Assembly: GCF_963678635.1 (NCBI RefSeq)
Contig: NC_087067.1
Span: 10,277,716 to 10,341,715, forward strand
Origin: Symsagittifera roscoffensis
Taxonomy: Eukaryota > Xenacoelomorpha > Acoela > Convolutidae
Direction of reading: 5' to 3'
DNA: 64,000 nt
Part shown: positions 8,820-18,798 of the stretch, piece by piece
Position numbering within the stretch: the stretch's first letter is position 1
How the letters are laid out: the number at the start of each line of letters is the position of its first letter
Position numbers and translations under genes: made by a program
Notes under the pieces: generated by a model
Told to the model about the DNA's origin: nothing
What the model saw: the letters and a program-made list of their open reading frames with translations, nothing else
The model's database searches: none

Positions 8820-10357
8820 CAGAGCCAAAAATGACGGTCGTCAATTTCGACGATCACTTCCGTGATCGTATGGGAGAAATAGAGAGAGGGCATATTGAGG
8901 TATTTCCAAAGCTCTGGAACTTAAGGCCCTACGACAAGACAATGGGTGAGATCTCCACGATTCCTCGTCTCACTGCGGCATACCATAAGGTGAGAGAAGA
9001 GACGAAAGACTGGGGTGATTACGAGAAGCTGCCAGAGGAAATCCCTGAATTCCCTTTGATAAGAACGATGTTTCTCGGAGCAGTCTCCGTAGTACAAACT
9101 CCTAGATTGAGAGCGTTTGAGACCAATGAAAAGAGTGTAGCGAAATTCTCGGAAACGATGGATCCGTGTTTTGTGGGTAGAAATGCCGCAGTAATACAGT
9201 ACACGCAATTTGCTTACACGGATCAAGCTACGAGAAGGCGCATAAGCAAAGCCGCGACCCCCAAGCCTGGAGCGTTTGACACAGAATGGACGGAATTAAA
9301 CCTAGAGCCTATGAGGATGAGAGGCAGAGCCGAATTACCTGAGGCTTCCTTGATTTTGACCAATGTGAAAGAAGAATTAACAGTGGGAGGAACGTTGCAG
9401 ACGAGAACCTTCCTGGCACCCTTCGGCTATGAGGAAATCAAAGTGGTCCATAGAGAAGAGGAAGACAAATCTGCTGGCAGACTAATCATACCGAAATTTC
9501 CGGAAGGGGCCAAGACTGAAAAGCAAGGACCCTCAAGTTCTAGAGATACGTCAGGAGGAGATGATGGGCAGAGAGGAAGCCGTCGATCGGAAGAACCCAT
9601 GCAAGAGGATCCCGATCAAGCAGAGAAGGAGGATGATAAAGCATCGACAGGAGGAATATCCAGCCTAGATTTCAATTCATTCAGTGACTTTGAAAACAAC
9701 GCAGACGCGTTGGAAACGACTGAACCAGCAAACGAAGATACTTCGACACTGGAGCCTCCGTCAGCTTTTGCGGAAATGAAACGGAATTTGCCGGAGAGCA
9801 GCTCTCCGGGCAATTCTAAAGACAATGAACAAAGACTCCTCATGGAATCACCAAGGAGAAGAAGGATAGAAGGGGCTGCCAGAGTACCCTTCTTGGGAAC
9901 ATTACCCGAAAAAGAGTGGGAGTTACATCACCGAGACCATGAAAATAGGACGGGATGTAGGTTGGACAGAGTGGCCTTCATTGAAGAAGTCTGGACAGTA
10001 GTTCAGAGCTACGGGACCCAGTCCATTTTAAAAGTAGGTCTCAACCGACCACTGATGCGGGAAGTCCTTGACAAACTCGACGAGTGTGATGGGAGATTGA
10101 GTGAGTTGTTGATCGACTCAGCCACTGACGAAAGTGAAGCAAACTCTCCTATCAAGATGACTCCACAAGAGGATAAAGGAGAAGCTGTATATCTGTCGAG
10201 AACTAGGAAAGGAACGATGCGATCAAAATTGGTGATCAATAATATCAATGAGATGAAGATGAAACTAGGCAGCAAAGTGATACCGAGGAGAGCGGGAAAG
10301 ACGAATGTGGAATCGGAAATATCGATAAAAGCTGTCAACTCAGCGAAAAGGAAATGA
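8789..10357 (+). CDS. Polyprotein 2 segment with acidic low-complexity middle (element A)
   Basis: The frame is open for 522 codons. Residues about 1-235 are compact and mixed. About 236-360 are rich in Glu, Asp, Ser and Gln and probably disordered. About 365-450 form a helical block (FLGTLPEKEWELHHRD and following) that has a counterpart in copy B near 36640-36850 (FLSTLDEKAWRNFMDE). The C-terminus is basic. It ends at a TGA (10355-10357), but the same frame continues open beyond it, so this stop looks like decay of a longer polyprotein. No known family is recognised. Confidence 0.55.
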   Translation: MCEDLLFGKIAEPKMTVVNFDDHFRDRMGEIERGHIEVFPKLWNLRPYDKTMGEISTIPRLTAAYHKVREETKDWGDYEKLPEEIPEFPLIRTMFLGAVSVVQTPRLRAFETNEKSVAKFSETMDPCFVGRNAAVIQYTQFAYTDQATRRRISKAATPKPGAFDTEWTELNLEPMRMRGRAELPEASLILTNVKEELTVGGTLQTRTFLAPFGYEEIKVVHREEEDKSAGRLIIPKFPEGAKTEKQGPSSSRDTSGGDDGQRGSRRSEEPMQEDPDQAEKEDDKASTGGISSLDFNSFSDFENNADALETTEPANEDTSTLEPPSAFAEMKRNLPESSSPGNSKDNEQRLLMESPRRRRIEGAARVPFLGTLPEKEWELHHRDHENRTGCRLDRVAFIEEVWTVVQSYGTQSILKVGLNRPLMREVLDKLDECDGRLSELLIDSATDESEANSPIKMTPQEDKGEAVYLSRTRKGTMRSKLVINNINEMKMKLGSKVIPRRAGKTNVESEISIKAVNSAKRK

Positions 10358-10858
10358 GTCGGAGAAGTCATGGATTTGGGACAAGGTGATGATCGATTGC
10401 CTGGCACAGACAGAATGTTAACGGATGTAGCAATGGTGCCGCCCATTCTCATGGCAGGAATAAAATCAACGGGTTATAAATCCAAAAGGAGTGACCGCAC
10501 TCTGACTTGAGCAACGTTAGAAATGGAAATACTCAGCCAATGTGGAGAAAGTACCATGAAAGACTTTAAACCGTCTCCCATGAACCACGGAGAGGGAAGT
10601 GTCGTCGGAAAACTGGTCCCAGGGGAATATAACCGACTGACACTGTCGGAGACTGTATCATTAGATGAACCCGCCGGTGGATACATGGAGATGTTGGAGT
10701 ACAGAAACTCGGCCAGAGGAAAATTAATGGCTCTGGACAATAAGAGTGCCATGGAAGGTTATCTGGAGACAATGATGCAAGGCACCACCCTCAAGCAGAA
10801 GGCATACGGGACCTCAGCGTGTCTGAGATGCAGGCAGAAACGATCGAGCAGTTGGTGA
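10358..10858 (+). pseudogene. Polyprotein 2 continuation, two in-frame stops (element A)
   Basis: It stays in the frame of the preceding segment. After the TGA at 10355-10357 it reads on, meets a second TGA near 10505, and is open again from there (ATG at 10523) to 10858. Content is polar with no motif recognised. Around 10800-10840 the sensible reading moves to another frame, which continues the polyprotein. Confidence 0.4.
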
Positions 10859-11712
10859 GCCTTCCATGGAAAGCTGTAGTGTTAGGGTACTTTGAGGAAG
10901 AATTGAGGACTACACCGAGGATACACGCTCTGATAGCAGTGCCCTACATGAGGACTGAATTACAGCTGAGGTTCGCCTGGTGCATGATCTGACTGACTCG
11001 CGAGGAATATGATTCAGAAGAAAGGAAGAGATCGAAAAAAAAGGTCTTCCTGATGACGAGCATCAGGGATCTGATAATCCAAGAGGGAATGGCAGTAGCG
11101 TGCTCGAAGCGGAGGGTAGCTCTCTGTTTCATCCGATTCATGATAGAGCAAATTTCAGTGCCAGCATTGAATACTTGTGTCAAGATGCTGAGAGAGGGTG
11201 ATGAACGAGCGAAAGCCTTACTCTTGCTAGCACCGCTGGATATGCATCAGAGCAAGCCGATGAGGGTGAACATGAAAGAACCCGAGGAGCTAGAACCCAT
11301 GAGGAAAATAGACAAAATCAGGAGATTCTCGAACAATGAACTGAGGCTCACTAAGGAATCCATGGGAGCACTGCCGAAATCCAATGAATACTGTGGACCG
11401 ATCAGAAAGAAGTCTTACAGTTAGGTGTCAGGAGTCATAGGGATAGCGTACAATCCGTTTCTCAGTGAAGACATACGCGATTACTTCTTTGATTACGAGC
11501 AAGCAGTGTTGCTGAGGTTCTGGACGTCGAGAATCGCAACGATTAGAAGCGCTGCTAATCCGCAGACGAAACTGGGACTAGTCTTAGAAGAAAAGGTAGC
11601 TGCACCTTCCGTGCCAGAATCCGACAAACGAGTGGAGTTTGGATTGGGATTTTCAGTTGAATTACTGAGAACGAGCTTGATGGTAGAGAGGGAACTGATG
11701 AGACCATCATAG
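10801..11712 (+). pseudogene. Polyprotein 2 helical segment with three in-frame stops (element A)
   Basis: One frame runs throughout, interrupted by TGA near 10990 and TAG at 11422-11424, and closed by TAG at 11710-11712. The middle (11053-11424) is helical and basic; the end contains RxSLMVERELMRPS. The final TAG is also present in the second tail copy (17094-17096), so it predates the duplication of the tail. No function is recognised. Confidence 0.45.
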
Positions 11713-12118
11713 TGTCCTAGTCCCAACGCTGATTTGATACTACTTGCAACGCAAGATGTATAGAGGGAACTAAATGCGGACTGTAACCTGCGTTATCTTA
11801 ATATCATACACAATGTGATGACAACAGCCTCTAAGAGCAACGGGGAAGACAAAAAGGAGTTGTCTTGCTGGGGACCAGAAGACTGGGTTAAACCTGGTAG
11901 CTGTCTGGCAGAACTTCAGCGACTTTGAAAGACAAAAACAGAGAAGATCAACGTCACGGATTACAATGCAGTAGATGAGAATGATGAAGTCCACCGAGTG
12001 ATGATGGAAGTAGAACCACTACTGGAAGCTTCAGGAAAGCGTAACTGGAGGAGCATCATGTTAACACATGATGAGTTTCCCTGCCATTGCTTGCTGCACC
12101 CGGGCGTAGTAATCTGGT
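11713..12118 (+). pseudogene. Zinc-motif segment fused by deletion to C-terminal domain (element A, tail copy 1)
   Basis: The frame reads through a TAG at 11761-11763 (CAG in the second copy) to PGSCLAE, the first cysteine of the CX4CX4HXCX4C motif at 11902-11904. It is then cut: the remaining cysteines and about 200 residues are removed by the 610-base deletion. After the junction the sequence continues with the FSDFERQKQR region and PCHCLLHPG, ending at a TGA at 12119-12121. A one-base loss near 11953 (relative to the second copy) adds another shift. Confidence 0.65.
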
Positions 12119-12815
12119 GTTGATCTGGGACTCTGGAGAGCTGCTCTCCATGGGTTTACCAGACTCATCACGGCCAATAACAGTAGTGATAGTTGCAATT
12201 ATGATGGCGATACGATGACTGGAAGCTCATGTGAAGGAGAACAATAGACAGGAGGCACCAACGCGGGAAAAATTGCAGAAAATGGATTGTCTAAAAGATT
12301 TAGATCTTTTTGAGACAACGTGCAAAATTCTGAACATTCCGATGGAAGTGAAAAAGATAGGGGCAAGGAGACGACTGATGCCATGGTTTAGAGCCAACAT
12401 GACTGCATGGCTGTATGAGTATGCCAAGAAGCATATGTCGAAGCACGGCAGAGTGTACAGTGTGTATCAGCTGGACATTGGGGCAGGAGCTTTCAAGCGA
12501 GCTTTCGTGACTCATCGGAGTGCAGTGACCACCGCTGTGAGGAGAATTTCCAGGACAAGTGAACGTGATGGAAGGGAGAAAGAAGAGATGTTGAAGGAAG
12601 ATTTGGAGAGAAACGTGACGTTGTGTCTCCACAATCGCTTCTGCAGAAATAGAGAATCTAATGTAGATCCCCTACTTTGTTGTAAACAAAGGATAGAAGA
12701 GCAGAAGTGTTGGAGGACTGCTTCCAACAGCGTCAGAATAGCTAAAAATGTGTTGCAAGACACAGAAACTGAAAGTGCAGAGTCAATGTCGCAGGAGGAG
12801 GAGATGGATCATTGA
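12102..12815 (+). pseudogene. Conserved C-terminal domain of polyprotein 2 (element A, tail copy 1)
   Basis: It starts in a new frame after the shared shift near 12105 and has one internal stop near 12217, where the second copy has TGG. From 12231 it is open to the terminal TGA. Recognisable conserved blocks are LFETTCKILNIPMEV, PWFRANMTAWL, a THRxAVTT segment and the terminal LHNRFCRNRES, all shared with copy B at 38640-39020. Cysteine content is high near the end. Domain family is unknown. It keeps 12 bases (RLMP region) that the second tail copy has lost; copy B agrees with the longer form. Confidence 0.65.
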
Positions 12816-14198
12816 CAAATGGCGGGAAGACAAGTTACAAAAAGAAACGATATTAGAAGAATTTAGAAGTTTTAGAACTTCTAAACGACAAAAAAAGAGG
12901 AAACAAAGAAGTGACAAAAAGAAGAAGTTAAAACTCAGAATTGTTTTATGTGTGTGAACAGAACTCAAGTGAAAAACTAAGCAACCAAGTTATAGTTGGA
13001 AACTGAAAAATTTAGTTGAGTTTTGAACATTAAAGAATTTGTTGCATTTATAAATTTGCATTTTGGTTTTAGTTAGTGGCTTTAGAGACACTTACTATTT
13101 ATTTAGAAAGGCTTGAGTAAAGAGTATATTTAAATATTCCAGCCTGCATGACTGTTTTTAATCAACTAGGAAAACTGATCACTTTGTGGTGACATGAAAG
13201 GCCTGGGTAATCTCTTGAAGAGGGAGATTGTTTCATTGTTCTTTCTAACCACAGATTTCCTTAATTTTAATATTCAGGACAATAACAACTAAATTTTTCG
13301 AGGGGAAGAAGCATAGTAGGATAATTTTAGCTTGTTGGTTGGCAGGACTGTCCTGCAAACTAACACCTTTTAAATTCTAGGAGAAAATGTTTTAAATCAG
13401 GGCATTGACGTTGGAAGTCAGAAAAATGTTTTATCTTAAGGCATATCCTCAAAGTGCAGATTAGTGAAAAAATTTGGAAGGCTATAGTAGTGTACTATGA
13501 TGCCATTTATATGCTGCAGTGAGTCGATATGACGTGGATATGAGTAATTTCGTGAATTTTGTAAATTCTGTTCGATGACACTGTACCAATTTTACGAAAA
13601 TTGCTAGATTCGATGGGGACATTGACCGGGCTGTCCGGGGAGTATGTGACATTCGACCAGAATTAACGAAAATTCAGATTCAGCGATTTCGAATTATTAG
13701 CAGCTAACCTTCGAATTGACAGTTTTAAAAGATTAGTGACGTTTTTCGGACAATTAGTCAAACGGTGAAGGTCAAGATATTCTGTTATTTTGAAATTTTA
13801 AAAATTCGAATTGAGAAGTCGCACTTCCGAGAAACGGCCAAAAACCTCTATTTTGGAAGAAAACCAGAAAAAATCAGAACAAAGTAGCGACGAAGATAAC
13901 TACGAGAAAACAAAATATCGGAATCGAAGAAAACAGCAGAGTTAGCAGAGACCGTTCCGAGTTGCAACGATTGTGTCGCTACAATCGTTGCAAGGCCGTT
14001 CACAACAGCGGTGAAGGGTGGAGGGGCAGCCTTCCGCAAGGAAGATAAGGGCGTTATTTCCCGGGATTCAAGAATCCGGAGGGGTCTCGGGACTGGAACT
14101 TGTATCTTTTTATACAAACTTTTAGCTTCCCGGTTATGTCTTGAATTGAATTTATTTAACATCTGAATTCATTTTATGACGATGAGAAGCTAGGAGTT
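12816..14198 (+). other. Non-coding 3' tail of element A, terminal-repeat-like
   Basis: No coding frame stands out. The last 670 bases begin with GATATGACGTGG and contain one CCGGAGGGGTC core near 14074, the motif expanded at the left edge of the window. The same tail ends the second copy at 20198 at an identical base. These properties fit a 3' long terminal repeat, but no 5' partner was matched and no polypurine tract was recognised. Confidence 0.45.
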
Positions 14199-14357
14199 GA
14201 TATGACGTGGATAAGATTAATTTCGTGAATTTCGTAAATTCTGTTCGATGACACTGTACCAATTTTACGAATACTGCGAGATTCAATGGGAACATTGACC
14301 GGGCTGTCCGGGGAGTACGTGACATTCAACCAGAGTGAACGAAAATGCAGATTCAGC
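13526..14357. repeat. 159-base direct repeat at both ends of the tail block
   Basis: Bases 13526-13684 recur with few changes at 14199-14357, 673 bases further on, beginning at GATATGACGTGG and ending at CAGATTCAGC. The second tail copy has only the first occurrence (19508 on). The pattern would fit two tandem terminal repeats with the second one truncated by the inverted-repeat element at 14368. Confidence 0.75.
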
Positions 14358-14367
14358 TCTTTAAAAA

Positions 14368-15883
14368 GTCTAATAAAGAGTAACTATACATAAGGTTCCG
14401 ACCCTGTTTTTAACGGCGTTCGTGTAGTTTAGGTATTGTGAGACCTAAGTATGGGGACGTTCTTCTTTTCTAAAGTGGGGGGGGGGGGGGTATTTTGGTA
14501 GTGGCTTTTAAACTGTAACGAGGGTTTTAGTCTCATGTCGCAAGTGAACCGAATTGGCTCCGACCGCTTGAGGTAGATAAACACAAGAGATAGTGTCCCT
14601 GATTCTTGAGCCAATGGTTATAGGGCCTATTCTTCTTTAACCTCATATGTGAATTAAGTAGGCGACTGTTAGAACTCGATTGCAGCGTAGTAAAAACAAC
14701 TTTTGGTATCGCACTACAAAACTCAGCAACAGTCTCCCACAAGCTTTAGACTTTTTCAACGATACTGGATTGAAAAGCAGGTTTTCTGCTTTCTACTGGA
14801 GGTTTTTCTACAGTGTTTTTGATGACAGTCAACCATGTACCTGACGCGTTGCCTGTCCTTGCAACTTATGTTTAAATGTGTATCATAGTTACCTCATGTT
14901 GTTGTGATGTTTTTTTTGTCTGTTTAGGGGACTTTGTCCCTACGCTTTTGCATTTTAAGCGTGAATTCACATTATTATTATTATATGTTACATAGTGTTT
15001 TGATGGCGCTCCTGGGTGTTGTTACGACATTAAGACTACGGGATCAAACCCACTTGACACAGCTCCGGGCTACATGCCCATTCCAGAGTACCGGTGGTGC
15101 GGTTCAACGGGAACGTATTCACCTTTTGGTTGTACCGCGTTAGCTTTTTAAGAAAACTTGAGAACATTTCCCGGTGTGCTTTCCGAAACGAGTCCTAGCT
15201 AATCGGGTAATGGGGGTGACTAGGGGGACAAAAAAGGAATAAAAGAGAAAAAACGAAACAAAAAATCAAAAAAGATTAGAAATAGGAACCATAAAACATA
15301 AAAAGGACAGTGGCTTCGATATCCAAGTAAGGTGGATCAAACCTTCATATTAATTAAAATAGTATACTCATACTGTTTTCCAAAATGACCGATCGTCTTG
15401 ATCGAACCAGCAACGTTTTACGGGTGCCCAAGTGTGGGGCCTTGTAACGTTTTCAGATAGCTGTTGATATCGGCGGACCGCTGGGAGACTTGGCTGGAAG
15501 AGGTACCAAGCGAAGTGGGGAAGTGGACAACAAGGAGGCTCCATAGTGATTTTATGATCCTACGGAAAAAAATAGGCCCTATAACCATTGGCTCAAGAGT
15601 CAGGGACACTATCTCTTGTGTTTTTCTACCTCAAGCGGTCGGAGCCAATTCGGTTCACTTGCGACATGAGACTAAAACCCTTGTGACAGCTTTAAGACCA
15701 CTACCAAAATAACCCCACCTCCACTCTAGAAAATAAAACGCCCCCATACTTAGGTTCCAAAATACCTAAACAACACGAACGCCGTTAAAAACAGGGTCGG
15801 AACTTTATCTTTAGTAACTCTTTATTAGGCAGTGGACCTTTGATCCATTTCAGATAGATGAACCTAAAAACTCTCCCTAACTC
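14368..15883. mobile_element. Terminal-inverted-repeat element, copy 1 (left end truncated)
   Basis: Left arm 14368-14635 and right arm about 15560-15883 are inverted copies of each other, both carrying TGAGCCAATGG / CCATTGGCTCA and the AACGGCGTTCG segment. The arms flank about 930 bases without a convincing gene. A G14 run sits at 14477-14490. The outermost 60 bases of the right arm (with the TCCATTT-type hairpin) have no partner on the left, so the left end is cut. It resembles a non-autonomous DNA transposon; no transposase is present. Confidence 0.75.
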
Positions 15884-16320
15884 AACATAACAATACAAAA
15901 CACACTCAAGAAAATTAAATTTGGTACTCACATACCGTCACGACCTCTAGAATTGAGTATCTAAACTATAATGTAATTCTAGAATTGATGGGTAATTAAA
16001 TTTAACTCGATAAGTTTGTAATAAATTAGTTTTAGCTCAAGAAAAAAGTTTTGGGCCTGGACCATTGGGAGACTTCGGCTGAAAGCGGTACCCAGCGAAG
16101 TGGGAAAGTGGACAACAAGGAGGCTCCACCACTGGGAGACTTAACTGGAACAGGTGACCAGCCCAGGGGGAAAGCGTGACCAACAGGCAGGTGACCAGTC
16201 AGCAGTGTGATCAAAGCAGAACAGCGCAAACGGAGCAAGGTTGACAGAGATTCCGTTTGGTCATCGTTTAAATCCCTTTTACATTTTAGGAAATGAGTGA
16301 AAATTGAATAAGCGAATACC
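15884..16320. repeat. Flanking repeat shared with 22878-23322
   Basis: Near-identical to the sequence following the second inverted-repeat element, so the repeated block is larger than the inverted-repeat element alone. Inside it a 65-base string (GAGACTT...GGAGGCTCCA) at about 16066-16131 repeats one found within the element at about 15482-15546. No coding content. Confidence 0.7.
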
Positions 16321-16950
16321 CGAGCGAAGTCTCCTGGGAGGGTTCGGAAAAGTTCTTGGACAGTACGAAAAGGACCAGCACTCAGGCGGAATCTCCTAGG
16401 AGGGTTCAGAAAAAGTCCTGGGACAGTACGAAGTGTCCCAACACTTAAAGCGAAGTGTCCTCGGGGGTTCAGAGAACTCCTGAGACTGTACGAAGTGTCC
16501 CGACAATTAAGGCAAAGTGTCCGAGGAGAGTTCAGTGAAGTCCTGTGACAGTACGAAGCATCGCAACACTTGTGCGAAGTCTCCTAGGAGGGTGCAGAGA
16601 CGTCCTGGGACAGTACGAAGTGTCCCGACACTTAAAGCGAAGTGCCCTAGGAGGGTTCAGTGAAGTTCTGGGACAGTACAAAGCATCCCAACACTTTTGC
16701 GAAGTCTCCTAGGAGGGTTCGGAAAAGTCCTGGGACAGTACGAAGTGGACCAACACTAAGACGAAGCCTCCTAGGAGGGTTCAGAATAGTCCTGGGACAG
16801 TAACGAAGTGTCCCAACACTTGAGCGAATGTTCCCAGGTGGGTTAAAAAAAGTCCTGGGACAGTATCGAAGTGTCCCAACACTTGAGCGAAGGGTCCTGG
16901 GAGGATAAAGAAAAGTTCTAGAAAAGTATTAAAACATCCCAAAACTAGAG
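16321..16950. repeat. Minisatellite array 1, 61-63 base units
   Basis: About ten degenerate units follow each other, each with GCGAAGTCTCCTAGGAGG, a GGTTCAG segment, GTCCTGGGACAGTACGAAG and CCCAACACTT in order. Unit starts fall near 16327, 16387, 16449, 16512, 16573, 16636, 16698, 16761, 16823 and 16885. The array ends inside a unit and joins the element A tail at CGAA, which both partners have. Open frames across it are artefacts of repetition. Confidence 0.85.
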
Positions 16951-16952
16951 CG

Positions 16953-17612
16953 AAACTGGGACTAGTCTTAGAAGAAAAGGTAGCTGCACCTTCCAAGCCA
17001 GAATCCAACAAACGAGAGGAGTTTGGATTGGGACTCTCAGATGAATTACTGAGAACGAGCTTGATGGTAGTGTGGGAACTGATGAGACCATCATAGTGTC
17101 CTAGTCCCAACGCTGATTCGATACTACTTGCAACGCAAGATGTACAGAGGGAACTAAATGTGGAATGTAACCGGCGTGATCATAATATCATATACAATGT
17201 GATGACAACAGCCTGTAAGAGCAACAGGGAAGACAAAGTGGAGTTGCTTTGCTGGGGACCAGAAGACTGGGTTAAACCTGGTAGCTGTCTGGCAGAAGTC
17301 TGTGGACTGGAAGGTCACGTTTGTGGAAGTCTTGATTGCGTGAAAACCCTGGAGAAACAACACAAATAGTTGACAATATTGTTTGGGAACATTGTGATGA
17401 AAGCGATGACGAAAACGGAATTGACCGCAGATTGCCATGGAGGAACCGAGGTGAATCTAGTGACTGCAGTAGGATTCTACAGCATGTTTTGTTCTTTAGA
17501 GTCACTATTGAATCTGGAACAGAAACATGAGATGGTCACAGCCATCAGTGTAGAAGTGTTCCCAGGAGTTTTGCTGGAGGAAAATGGAGGGAAGCGATCG
17601 AGGCGGAAGTGA
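16953..17612 (+). pseudogene. Polyprotein 2 segment with intact CX4CX4HXCX4C motif (tail copy 2)
   Basis: One frame runs from the junction, crossing TAG at 17094-17096 and TAG at 17367-17369 and ending at TGA 17610-17612. The motif occupies 17286-17339: PGSCL, then cysteines and one histidine at exact spacings C-X4-C-X4-H-X-C-X4-C. The same spacing and the PGSCL lead occur in the divergent copy B at 37621-37674. Such clusters usually bind zinc, giving a small nucleic-acid- or protein-binding knuckle; here that is inference. The following part has VTAVGFYSMFCSLESL, comparable with RLCSLQSLEMLE in copy B. Confidence 0.65.
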
Positions 17613-18118
17613 GCATCAGGCACAGTGAAACTCATCGAAGACCATCGGGAGCGCGATATTTGGTGGGATCGACATTAGCTCCAATGTGCAAGACCAGATA
17701 CCCAGTGCATTTCGTAGCTGTGGATGTAAAAAGTACGAGAACGATCGTGGATCAAGCCTTCTCAGTGCCAAAGTGTGTGAGATTAGCGAGAATGTCAGAA
17801 AGATCTAATGAGATATTGCTCAAATTGCTCTCAGCAGTTCCAGAGAGAACTAAGGAGGAGTTGGAATCGATACTCAGAAAGAAGTTCATGGGATACGTCA
17901 GTGGGAACTTCAGCGACTTTGAAAGACAAAAACAGAGAAAATCAACCGTCATGGATTACAATGCAGTAGATGAGAATGATGAAGTCCACCGAGTGATGTT
18001 GGAAGTAGAACCACTACTGGAAGCTTCAGGAAAGCGTAACTGGAGGAGCATCATGTTAACATATGATGAGTTTCCCTGCCATTGCTTGCTGCACCCGGGC
18101 GTAGTAATCTGGTGTTGA
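17601..18118 (+). pseudogene. Polyprotein 2 segment before the C-terminal domain (tail copy 2)
   Basis: Frame-shifted by one base relative to the preceding segment. It is open through a region corresponding to copy B 37970-38440: both share an LVGS...LC segment, a D(Q/K)AFS(V/I)PK block, (R)LARM, DFERQ and EPLLEASGxRN followed by PCHCL. It ends in a TGA (18116-18118) caused by the frameshift near 18100 that tail copy 1 also carries. No function is recognised. Confidence 0.6.
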
Positions 18119-18798
18119 TCTGGGACTCTGGAGAGCTGCTCTCCATGGGTTTACCAGACTCATCACGGCCAATAACAGTAGTGATAGTGGCAGTTATGAT
18201 GGCGATACGATGGCTGGAAGCTCATGTGAAGGAGAACAATAGACAGGAGGCACCAACGCGGGAACAATTGCAGAAATTGGATTGTCTAAAAGATTTAGAT
18301 CTTTTTGAGACAACGTGCAAAATTCTGAACATTCCGATGGAAGTAAAAAAGATATGGGCAAGGAGATGGTTTAGAGCCAACATGACTGCATGGCTGTATG
18401 AGTATGCCAAGAAGCATATGTCGAAGCACGGCAGAGTGTACAGTGTATATCAGCTGGACATTGGAGCAGGAGCTTTCAAGCTAGCTTTCGTGACTCATCG
18501 GAATGCAGTGACCACCGCTGTGAGGAGAATTTCCAGGACAAGTGAACGTGATGGCAGGGATAAAGAAGAGATGTTGAAGGAAGATTTGGAGAGAAACGTG
18601 ACGTTGTGTCTCCACAATCGCTTCTGCAGAAATAGAGAATCTAATGTAGATCCCCTACTTTGTTGTAAACAAAGGATAGAAGAGCAGAAGTGTTGGAGGA
18701 CTGCTTCCAACAGCGTCAGAATAGCTAAAGATGTGTTGCAAGACACAGAAACTGAAAGTGCAGAGTCAATGTCGCAGGAGGAGGAGATGGATCATTGA
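18082..18798 (+). pseudogene. Conserved C-terminal domain of polyprotein 2 (tail copy 2)
   Basis: The frame is open from just after the shared shift to TGA at 18796-18798, about 230 codons, without the internal stop seen in tail copy 1. It contains LIWDSGELLSMGLPD, LFETTCKILNIPMEV, THRNAVTT and the terminal LHNRFCRNRES, all with counterparts in copy B. Twelve bases present in tail copy 1 and supported by copy B (between the ARR and WFRANM segments) are deleted. A cysteine pair (LLCC) follows the end motif. Confidence 0.65.

Larger units (their letters stand above)
1192..14198 (+). mobile_element. Giant Ty3/gypsy-like retroelement, copy A
   Basis: The order is gag, protease, a truncated reverse transcriptase, then a second polyprotein of about 7 kb and a 1.4 kb non-coding tail. 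RT from its catalytic core onward, RNase H, integrase and the macro domain present in copy B are missing: the reading passes from the RT N-terminus straight into the SGNH module near 5745. What remains is mostly open over long stretches, broken by several in-frame stops and single-base frameshifts, so this is a recent but non-autonomous or dead copy. Terminal repeats are not defined with certainty. Assignment to Ty3/gypsy rests on gag and protease here and on RT/integrase in copy B. Confidence 0.75.
11567..14198 (+). repeat. Tail of element A, duplicated at 16950-20198
   Basis: From CGAAACTGGGACTAG onward this stretch and 16950-20198 are near-identical over coding and non-coding parts. The main difference is a 610-base gap here relative to the second copy (second-copy bases 17298-17907), with GAA at both edges. 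Both share the TAG at the end of the previous segment and the same frameshift near the CHCLLHPG segment, so these defects are older than the duplication. Confidence 0.85.

Noticed and set aside
10801-12815. Reading TGA/TAG as sense codons in an alternative genetic code
   Set aside because: TGG and sense codons occupy the same positions in sister copies (for example near 12217 and 17148), so the stops are damage.
16321-16950. CRISPR-like appearance of repeats of regular length
   Set aside because: Units are contiguous and degenerate without unique spacers, no cas gene is present and the setting is eukaryotic; it is a minisatellite.
16781-17110. Minus-strand frame across the minisatellite, and a similar one at 24225-24767
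   Set aside because: The encoded repeats simply reflect the 61-63 base units; composition and junction to unrelated sequence make translation unlikely.
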